DNA from: Mermis nigrescens
Lineage: Eukaryota > Nematoda > Enoplea > Mermithida > Mermithidae
NCBI GenBank assembly: GCA_036768485.1
Contig: JAVLUZ010000208.1
Span: forward strand, 1,055,529-1,119,528
Reading direction: 5' to 3'
DNA: 64,000 nt
Made by a program: the position numbers and the translations under genes. The notes below the pieces were generated by a model that searched no databases, was not told where the DNA came from, and saw nothing but the letters and a program-made list of their open reading frames with translations. Numbering within the stretch: the first letter of the stretch is position 1; each line of letters starts with the position of its first letter. Below, piece by piece: positions 54,352 to 64,000 of the stretch.

Positions 54352-57154
54352 TAGTGGACCAAATAACCAAGCTATAGGCGCTTAGCGCCAATGCTATTAC
54401 GTGTATAGCTTAAATAGTGCACGTGCACTTTAACCAATAAATTAATAAAGTTCGCTAGATAATTTACTTCTAATAAAGATTATCTTATAATTCATTTGTC
54501 TATTCCCAACCTATTCATTAATAATTAACCCTCCGTTTACCGTGTCCTATGCCGGAGGCATAATGAATCACTTTCGTGGCATTTTTTTCTGTTCTACCTT
54601 ATCCATGTGTCCAAAACTTTGTCTAGCCTCGTTCTGGCTTCAGTCACACCGTTTTAAATGGTTTAGCTCGAAGAAGAGTTATGAAGTCTTAAGAAATAGG
54701 TATTTTATGGCCTATTTACAGTTATATCACAAAAACTCTAGACGGGAAAATAAGGTTCTAATAAGAAAATTTAATGGTTCATTCCTTTCCAGCTCTTTAA
54801 ATGCATCTCCTGGATGTGTTCGATACAACAGAAATCTACTTTTTCTTGTTTTTGCATAATGTCCAACAGGTGCCTATTCTTATGCATTGTGATAGTTTTT
54901 TAATTATACCTCCTTCAAGAATAATTTTGACAGAAAATAACATACATATCCAGAAAGAGCATAACAAATTGCACTAAATGAGAGTAATATCTGTCAGAGA
55001 ATGTTAGGAAGGCATAGCTTAATATGCACTAGGAGTTTATGCCATGATGGTGCACTTCGACTGCAAAAACATGATGGCAAACAGAGAGTAAATTAATTTA
55101 TTCCTTATTTAATCATTTAATTTGTTTATCCTAAAGCTTTATTACATTTGTATTTGTGTTCATAGCGCAGTACGTTCATATTAAAATTTTGTGCGAACCC
55201 ACATAGAAAACTTTTCGCAATTACATGTGCAGTAGATTGCCAGAGTTTGATTTTTCTTTACCGCAGATTAAATGCAATGTTTGTTTTTTACTCACGTAAC
55301 TTGAAAATGCCGAGCAAACACCTAATCTTTTTAAAAAATCTGCGCGTCTCCGAATTCTGATCTAAGACCATTCAAGACAATTTTTCCAGTAGAGAACATT
55401 AGTGCTGTAGCTCGGGCGTCCGGAGAGCACACCGAGAAAAGGCATGGGAAAAACAAAAATATTAAAAAAGGTGATAAAAGTTTAAAAACTAAAATGCTGA
55501 CGTTTCGTGACTGGCCTGGCTTAGTTTTTATGAAAGCGCACACTAAAAGAAAACGCTCAAGGTTTCACGCGGAATGTGCTAAATGTGATATTAAATGTGT
55601 AGGACGTTAAGAACACATTCATGAATAAGTTGAATGTGAAACAAAATCTCAGGATAAAAATACTGAATGTGAGGTAAAATATACACTCAAAAAGCACAAT
55701 TTCGCTAAAATGATGATCATTTTGGAGATTTGACTATAATATTCAGGAGTTTCATGAATAATCTCAAGAAACACATAGGCTACGCTTTTTGTGGAATGTT
55801 TTGATATTGGCGTTTTCTGTTCGAAATGTGAAGTAAAAGTGCCATGTGACTAGCTCAATTTGGAATGTGCAGAACACATTCAAGAATGTGGCGTTTCTTA
55901 GCAAAACGTGGCGTAAAATGTGTGCTGCTCACGGCGCAGTTTTTCAACAAACTTAATATAAAATGGTTTTGCCTGTAATTCTTCAATGCTGCCTGGAAAA
56001 TGAATCATTTTCTCTAGAGAGCGTTCCATTATCCGCTACCAGAAGGGATTATTCCAGCCGCTATCAGAGGTGGGCTGTCCTCAGTTTCATACTCATCATC
56101 ATCATCATCATCATCACCGCCACTATTATCATTATTTCCCCTTCTGAAACACCATCATCTCTATTAAAAACGTCCTACGACTTTGTTACTCCATGTAGGT
56201 ACTAATTTCTTATGTCTGTTCAGCGAATACATGTTTAGTAACTCCTTATTACAAATGTCACAGAGCTTTGTCATTTTCGTAAACTTATGCATTTCGTGTG
56301 CAGCTAGTTCTTTAGAACTACACACGTATGCACATTTTCCCATATATCATTCAAATTTCCCAAGTGATCATTATTTTTGCAAATCGTATTTTTTGAGTGT
56401 ATATTTTACCTCACATTCAGTATTTTTATCCTCGCATTTTATTTCACATTCAACTTATTCATGAATGTGTTCTTAATGTTCATTTTTTCATTCATCACAT
56501 TCGGTACATTCCGTGTAAAACCTTGAGCGGTTTCTTTAGGTGTGCGAATTCATAAATACTAAGCCAGTCGCTACAGTGACGTCATCATTTTAGTTTTTAC
56601 ACTTTTACCACCATTTTTGCTCTTTTTTTATTTTTCTTATGTTTTTTCTCGGTGGGCTGTTCGGACGCCCGAGCTGCAGCACTAATATTCACTACTGGAA
56701 AAATTGTCTTGACTGGTCTTAGAACGTAATCGGAGATACGTAAAAAGATTAAGTGTTTACTCGACATCTTCAAGTTACGTGAATAAAAAACAAATATTGC
56801 ATTTTATCTATGGTTAAGAAAAAATAAAGTTGGTCTCTCTAATGCATATGTATTTGCCGAAATGTTTTTATGTGGGTTCGCAGAAAAGTTTAATATGAAG
56901 GTACTGAGCTATGAACACAAAGATAAATGTAATTAAGCTAAGCAAATTAAATGATTAAATAAGGAATCGATTAACTATTATTAATTATTAATAAACAGGC
57001 TGAGAATAGACAAATTATTTATCAAGTAATCACTATTAAAATTAAATTATCCAGCGACCTTTATCAACTTATTGATTTAAGTGCATGTGCACTAACTTAA
57101 GTACGTTATAGCATAGGCGCTATGCGCCCATCGTATCCTTGATTGGTCCACTGA
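54352..57154. mobile_element. Foldback element with about 0.76-kb inverted arms
   Basis: Ends TAGTGGACCAA and TTGGTCCACTGA are flanked by AGTAC on both sides (54347-54351, 57155-57159). Arms 54352-55700 (with a foreign insert at 54529 to about 55085) and 56392-57154 are inverted copies. The centre is about 690 bp. No coding capacity seen. Contains a short (ATC)n at 56092-56117. Confidence 0.78.
54529..55085. mobile_element. Insertion in the left foldback arm (CCCTCCGTTTACCGTG start)
   Basis: Absent from the right arm. It follows TTAA and starts CCC, which recalls piggyBac-type ends, but the right border (near AACAGAGAGT) is degenerate. The inner part resembles 46110-46380. Confidence 0.5.
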
Positions 57155-58199
57155 AGTACGCCGACATGCGCACCAGACGTCTTCTCGGGGGATGGGGTTT
57201 AAGGGGTTTTGAATCCACCAGAATGGCAACTGACCCCCGCAAAATAGCTGCGACCCCCACTCTCAGAATTATCGATTTTTCGTAAAAGTTGGTCAAAATT
57301 GCAAGAACTGCGCCTTTTTAAGCGTTTTTAGCTCATTTTTTGACTATATTTTGTTCAATTAAGTCATTTTTTCAAATTTTTTGAATTTTTGTCAACATTT
57401 TTATGTTCTAGTAAGGACGGGAATCGTCTGAAACGTAAAAAAACAGTGTTTGTGACGTGCACCCTTCGTTTTTTAGCCCAAAAATAGACACTTTTTAAAA
57501 TTTTCCGGGCTGACCTCCCAGAGATAATATGCTGTACATGTATGATGCGCAATGTGGGATATCTAGGGGGAGTGACATTTCAAATTGCCTATTTCGGTCT
57601 CTCCAAATTGATTGACAACCGTTAAACATCGTTTTTTGGCCTTTCCGACGACGCTCTACATTTCGAGAGCATGAAAACATTAGAAATTTTGACAAAATAA
57701 AAAATTGAATAAATTGAACATTCAAAAAATAAGCATATTGCTCGAAGCGCAGAGGATTTGACACTTTTGAGCAGATAGATAGCTATAAATGCATAAAACG
57801 GCATTTACCACGGATTTCTTAAAAACTTTTTAAAAAATTACAAATTTTTCGGGGGAGGAAAAGTTAAAACATTTCTAGCGGGGAGGGGGGTGGGCGAAAA
57901 CTTCTCCGGAAGGGTTGAAACCGCTTCCCCAAGATTATTTATGGCAGATAAGATAGAATGAAAGCCGAAAAGAGATAAAAATCGGCCATATTCTGCAAAA
58001 GCGCTTTAAATTGACAAGAACATAAACTGAAATAGCAAGGATCCGGTGCGAAGCGCGGGAATATTTCGACTTTTCTGCCGTTTGAACTCAGTTTTGAGCA
58101 CATACTATTTCACATTCAAGATCGAAGAAGTTTCTGAAAAATTTTCTTGATAGGCGCGCCACCTTGCTCACGCCCTCTTCTTGAAGGGTATCATTTCAG

Positions 58200-58391
58200 G
58201 CTGCAGCTCTTGAAAGTCAAAATATGCGTCGAAAGGGTGTTCTTATTCCTCTGTCGGAGCAAAATTTAATGGATTGCAGCGTTTCTTACGGCAACAACGG
58301 TTGCCGCAGTGGTATGATCGCCAGAGCGTATCAATACGTCCGAAATAACGGCGGCATCAATTCGGAGGCTTCGTATCCGTACGACGCTGAG
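58200..58391 (+). CDS. Cathepsin L-like gene B: exon 3
   Basis: 64 codons, [20 protein letters not shown] then [20 protein letters not shown] and YPYDAE, from TTTCAG to donor GTACAA. Same length and boundaries as 2047-2238. Confidence 0.9.
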
Positions 58392-59519
58392 GTACAAAAA
58401 AGTGAAATAAAATAAATGTGTATAATTAAGTAAAAGACAGAAAAGGCATGACTTTTTGATTTAAAGCGCAATTCAACCATGGTAGCAATCAAATTCTGGA
58501 GGGTCTGGTGGGGCTAAATTGCCCGAAATAGTACCGAAAATTCAATTCCAAGTGATTTATCGATTCGTGGTGGGGTCGGCCGGAGTCTGGGGGTCCAACC
58601 CCTCAGGCCCTCGCATGCCCTTGTCTGAGTTTAACGCTTATTTGTGTATTAGAATTTTCATCTGCAATATCGCGACGAATCACTTAAATACTTATGACTT
58701 TAGCCGAGAGGGAGTGAAATTTGTATTTTTGATTCTGAACTGTTTCGATAATAATTGTAAGAAAGACTTTCCTGCCTTCATTTATTCGTTATGCCCAAGT
58801 GAACCTTATTCCAATCCAACGAGAGTTTTAGCAAAGGGAAAATTGAATAAATTTTTCCATTCTCGATTGTTACTTCGATTATAACTGTAAGAACGATTTT
58901 CCTACCTACTTTTAAGAATTATGCCACGAGTAAAAATTAGTCAAAACTAAGAAACTTCTAAGTGTCGCATGATTTAGGTCAGATATGTGTCATTCTATTC
59001 AGGATATCGTGTTACGAGTTTAATTACTATAAATTGCAATACACACGGATGCGGCATAAGTGTGAAATATTTCTACAATGCAATTATTTAAAAAAAATTA
59101 CAAATAGCCTAATCGCAAGATTTTCATTCACGTAGAGTCTTAAAATCACCCGCGAAAATACTCTATTTCTGATACAATTTAGATTTATGTATCATAAAGT
59201 GGAGGATCCACCATAACAGGCCAAATAATTGAATAATTGAAAATATATCAATTGGAAAAACGATAAACTTAATGATAAATTTTCAAATTTTCAATGTAAA
59301 ATAATGTAGTTTAATTTCGAAAGATACTCGGTTGATTAATAAGGTAGTTGTTAAAAACAAAGGAAAGAAAATAACGTTTGTTGTACTTCATGCATGATAA
59401 GCACTTTATTCATAATGCATAACCTTTTCAGATCGAAATTGGAAACAACGAGAAATTCATGAATAAAAGCAAACGTATATTAATTCACTTAGGTCTGCCG
59501 AATTCTTGGAAGCCCAACC

Positions 59520-59702
59520 ATAGGTAATGCAAGATTTTTCAAGGGTCAAAAAATGGCCTTAAAAACGGTGGTATAGCGAAAAAACACCATTTTTCAACGT
59601 TTCTCTGCGAAAAAAAAACAAAAAATTTCAAAAATAAAATTCTGGGGCTATTTGGTTTCTGAGGGATGGATACCCCTAAAACCCATAATTCACGCTTAGG
59701 TT
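59520..59702 (+). mobile_element. Family-A MITE, internally deleted
   Basis: CCATAGGT start and the TGGCCTTAAAAACGG core; the second half is diverged. Confidence 0.6.
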
Positions 59703-60031
59703 TGGGCATAATACCGCCCCAAAAGAACCACGTTCTTGTGAGCGCGCTGTCTGACATTGTCTGACATAATATAAGCAGGGAATAAATTTTTGAAATCAGA
59801 AGGTCCAAAAAATGCTTAGGTTAAAGGAATTCCAAAATATTCTTGTCAGGGACAAAAACTAGTAGCCTTCGATGTTTGCCATAGCACCCTTACAATCCAA
59901 AACGTGGCAGTTGAAATTCAAAGACCCTTAAAATTATATTTTCGGATGTCTTTTCGATTATTTCGCCATTTTTTTAATACCAATGGACAGAGATGAGAAA
60001 CGTCAAACATGGATATTTTTCGCCCTACCAC

Positions 60032-60271
60032 CATAGGTGGGCGGCACCAAAATTCTGTGGGAGGTGCAAGATTTTTCCAAAGGTCAAAAAATGGCCTTAA
60101 AAATGGTAGTATGGCGAAAAACACGATTTTCAACGTTTCTCATCGAGCACTATCTATTGGCATCAAAAAATTGCGAAAAAACAAAAAAAAATCGAAAATT
60201 TGAATTCTAGGGGGTATTTTCGTTTCTGAGGGTGGTGCATTCCCCCTCCATCCCCCCTCCGCCCAGGTATG
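60032..60271 (+). mobile_element. Family-A MITE, perfect 8-bp duplication
   Basis: 240 bp flanked by CCTACCAC at 60024-60031 and 60272-60279. Confidence 0.9.
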
Positions 60272-61478
60272 CCTACCACTAATTTTCCGTCCTACTTTCG
60301 ACAATTGTAAGTTTTGAGCCCAAATCGAACCCCAAGAATAGAGTTCTAGCCGGAACGTGTTTTTGGAGGGTTTGGGGAATCAAGAATACGCATGGACGTG
60401 GAAGGATTCTGTGGATAAGTTCTTTAGAGTCCGCAGACCTCCCCGATAAAAACCGATTGACCCCAATAATTGAATTTTCGGCATGTTTTCTAGAGATTTT
60501 AGCCAGTTTCACAGCACCCAGACCACCACAATGTGGTCGCTCCCCATGTATTATAAAGAGGCTTAGAATGGATAATTGCTGTCACGGCAAAAATGGCTGC
60601 GATTCTATCGAATTCTTAATTTTGAAAAAAAACCGGAGAAAATGTTGTTTTAAGCGGTTTTAGCTAACCCTTGGCTCAAAAGTGCTGCATTTTTGCGCTA
60701 TATAATCATTTTTTGACTATATTGTGTTCATTTTAATGAGATTCTTTAATTTTTCTAAAAGTTTTAAGATTCTAGGAAGCAGGTGCACCGATCGAAACCT
60801 AAAAAAAAATTATGTTTCGTAACTATCGTTTATTGGCAAAAATTTTCTGGGGCTGACCCCAGAATTCCCTTTTCCCACGTATGGACCAGCGACCCAAAAC
60901 ACCTCACGCCTATATGTGATGGTCTCTTCTCCGCCCTAATCTAAATCATGGGTGGATTGAAAAAAGATGGGGGCCGCACCCTCATTGACTCAATATAATT
61001 GGCGAGATGAAGGATGGATTTGTGCTTTTAGCATCGATCATCGTAATTTCTCAGCTATTTTATGCGCTCGCACCGGATATTTATTACATTTATTTATTCG
61101 TTTCTTGGCGATATTGAAGCCAAACGTTTTCTCCAATATGTAGCATAAATTATAATAATCTTTTTCTCAAACGCACAAAATAACGAAATAATTTAGGTCT
61201 TCTATTGATTTTCTGCCTAAAAATTACACCAACTTTGCGGCGCTCTTCGCCGAGTTTCGGCCAAAATTACGAAATTTAAGTTGCGCTACATTGCACGAAA
61301 TTGTGGAATTTTTCGAAAAAAATTTAGCACTAGAAATCATTTTTGTCAAAAATAGACAATCTATAACGGCGAAAAACTTCACTCTGCTCGTGAAAAGTGT
61401 TTTTTAGAACTATTTTTGACTGTTTGGTAAAAAGCTGAGGATACCGCCGACACATGTTTTTTACCCTCATCCACACAC

Positions 61479-61617
<139 letters not shown>

Positions 61618-61854
61618 ACCATACGCACACAAACACACATGACCATACGCAGGCAGGACAAAAAATATCAGAATAGAAAAAATTGTGTTATGGGCAATAC
61701 TTTATTATTAGCTTTACCCATTAGCATCGAAAAATTACAAAAAAATCTAAAAAATCGAACTTTGCGGGGTTTTTAGCTTCTGGGAGTCAGAGCGAATCAT
61801 CCATGATTGGTCTGCAATCGCTATATCATTGGGGCATTGAGGGCTACTTAAGGG

Positions 61855-62015
61855 AGGCGAGTTGTGGGGGCGAGTTGTAAGGGCGAGTTGTGCGGGGGCG
61901 AGCCGTGGAGGGGCGAGTTTATTGAGTGCGAGTTGTGTGGGTACGAGTTGTGTGGGGGCGATTTGTGCGGGGGCGAGTTTGGGTTGGGGGCGAGTTGTGG
62001 GGGTCTAATAGTGGG
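61855..62015. repeat. G-rich minisatellite (GGGGGCGAGTTGTG)
   Basis: About ten degenerate units of 14-18 bp; related to 43845-43945. Confidence 0.8.
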
Positions 62016-62367
62016 GGGGGGGCCAATTATTCGCAAACGATCGATCTGGGGAGCTCAAGATTTGAGCTTTTTTAGACCAAAATGACCTCAAAAGCTGGTG
62101 TTTTCGGGTTAATATGAAGCACTTTTGAATAAAATTTATAATTTTTATCCGTTTTTGGCTTTCTTTCTGCCTCATTCTTTTCACAAAATTTTTCATATTT
62201 TTATTCTGGGGGTAGAGCACCCCAAACCTCCTCCACGTGCATAACTGGTACTGCCTCTCCACTTACGGAAAATCATGATTCGTCACTGTTCCAAATCCCC
62301 GTTCTTTCGGCACCCGAAATTTCAGCTCGAATTATACACGAAGAGTAGTTTCTTTTCTTAAGTTAAG

Positions 62368-62528
62368 AAGATGCCGATTTTCGAGTAGAGACATTGCCGC
62401 GGTGAACATCGGATTCGTCGAGTTAGATGCTTACAACGAATATGAACTAAAAGTGGCCGTGGCGTACCAGGGACCAATTGCATGCATCATGGACGGCAGC
62501 CAAATGAGTTTCCAATTTTACAAGAGTG
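62368..62528 (+). CDS. Cathepsin L-like gene B: exon 4
   Basis: Homologue of 32713-32878: CRFSSRDIAAVNIGFVEL, then KVAVAYQGPIACIMDGSQ and FQFYKSG before donor GT (62529). The left border is uncertain: the possible acceptors (AAG 62365-62367 or 62368-62370) leave the Cys codon (62372) out of phase with the preceding exon, because 5 bases present in gene A are missing here. This suggests a frameshift at the junction. Exons 5 and 6 lie beyond the window. Confidence 0.78.
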
Positions 62529-62884
62529 GTTAGAATAAAATTTTTATCCGATTGAGCTGATTTTATTCAGTAGGGATTATAGGCGTAACAGGACATGCGG
62601 TTTCTATCTCAAAGTCGATGGTCCATTATCCACCCTTAGACTGAGACTTTGTAACCCATCCCTTGTTTTTGCTTATTTTAGCGAAAACTAGCACTTTTAG
62701 TCATAGGTGCTTCTTGCCGTTTTTTTGGGCAGAAATCGCGGATTATTTCGATTCCCCCACCTCCTAAAATCGGCCGGATACCCTCATCTCGTAATTTGAG
62801 CTGTAACCCGTCTGATCGGGATATTCTTTAGATTGTACGATTAGATTGTACGAAAAGAGAAAAATAAATTTCCTTCTCGACAAA

Positions 62885-63345
<461 letters not shown>

Positions 63346-63958
63346 AACAATAGTAAAGAATAATGAAATAAAGTATAATTATCAGAATAATAATATAAAT
63401 ATATAAATTGTGATAAATAATGATCTGTTAAAGTGGGATGGTAAATAAATAAATAGATAAATGAATAAAAAAGTTAATAAATGAATGAAGTCAGTAAATT
63501 TTCTCGTAATTTTGCCATAAAATTTAAGATTCACAAAGCGTAAATTATACCCTTGATCATAGCAACTCACCTCATAAGAATTGATGTCTGTTTAAGCCGT
63601 ATTTATTGGAAATCTTAGATTTCGGTTAAACCTTGCTAGGAAAACAACTTTATTTCTATCATTTCATTATAAAATTATAACGAAGGACTCTGCACGCATG
63701 GGTTCCCTCTTCGTTTGGCTAGAAGAGCAAACATTTAAAATTATATGTACACTTCATTTCCAAGGATTTTTATCAGATCACGAAAAAATTGTTATTAATA
63801 ACAATTACTTCGAAAAGCACGGAAGGAAGACTTTTTGAAAATCGTCATAAATGCCGCCAAAAGTTAAAATTCGACTGGGATATTTAGGATGCAGGGAGTT
63901 AAATCCACACGTGTTCTTGGGGGGTGGATGGTTGACTCCTCGCAGAATTACTCGCTGA

Positions 63959-64000
63959 CCATACGTGGGCAGCAAAAAAATTCTGGGGGGTGCAAGATTT
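63959..64000 (+). mobile_element. Family-A MITE, start only
   Basis: CATACGTGGGCAGC followed by the GGGGGGTGCAAGATTT part of the family; cut by the window end. Confidence 0.75.

Larger units (their letters stand above)
54286..58199. other. Gene B intron before exon 3
   Basis: Occupied mainly by a foldback element (54352-57154). 57190-57545 is a G-rich dispersed repeat related to 48590-49015. Ends TATCATTTCAG. Confidence 0.55.

Overview
The window is AT-rich animal nuclear DNA, most likely from an invertebrate. Genes are split by GT-AG introns, and intergenic and intron DNA is packed with short non-autonomous DNA transposons, microsatellites and Polinton (Maverick) elements. I cannot name the species.

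The host genes are two tandem copies of a papain-family (cathepsin L-like, C1A) cysteine protease on the + strand. Gene A has six visible exons between 608 and 38869; its first exons lie left of the window. Gene B starts with a signal-peptide exon at 49357 and runs off the right edge; its last two exons are outside. Exons match one to one and several intron segments also match, so this is a tandem duplication. Both copies carry the active-site variant C-A-A-C-W. Gene A has an extra base in the exon carrying the catalytic His, and gene B has a reading-frame conflict at one splice junction, so either may be a pseudogene.

Intron 3 of gene A is about 30.5 kb because it holds a three-level nest of Polinton-type elements. 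(1) An old, decayed outer Polinton (4908-30312). (2) Inside it, a 9.8-kb gene-less element (7834-27204) that is almost all palindrome (arms of about 4 kb), has Polinton-like ends and is flanked by a perfect 6-bp duplication AATGTG. (3) Inside the left arm of that, a 9544-bp coding Polinton (9192-18735) flanked by a perfect 6-bp duplication ATGGTT. The opposite arm of the palindrome keeps the unoccupied target site, which proves the boundaries of the inner element.

The inner Polinton has a PolB N-terminal remnant, broken zinc-ribbon and small-protein genes, a broken retroviral-type integrase with chromodomain, intact packaging ATPase, pX-like protein, major capsid protein and adenovirus-type protease, and a penton-like minor capsid gene with one stop. 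Between integrase and ATPase, on the opposite strand, is an open reading frame clearly homologous to the TATA-binding protein (TBP), with both pseudo-repeats and all four DNA-intercalating Phe positions. Almost every gene of the element is preceded, 24-49 bases upstream of its ATG, by a strongly conserved box TCTATAAATACT or a close variant. A virus-like element carrying its own TBP plus a uniform set of TATA promoters is the most interesting finding of the window.

The rest (30313-64000, outside exons) is intron and intergenic DNA with many copies of a 240-290 bp hAT-like MITE flanked by 8-bp duplications (one locus is a nest of MITE in hAT in MITE), a foldback element in gene B, degenerate tandem arrays, and long (AC)n and (AAT)n tracts.
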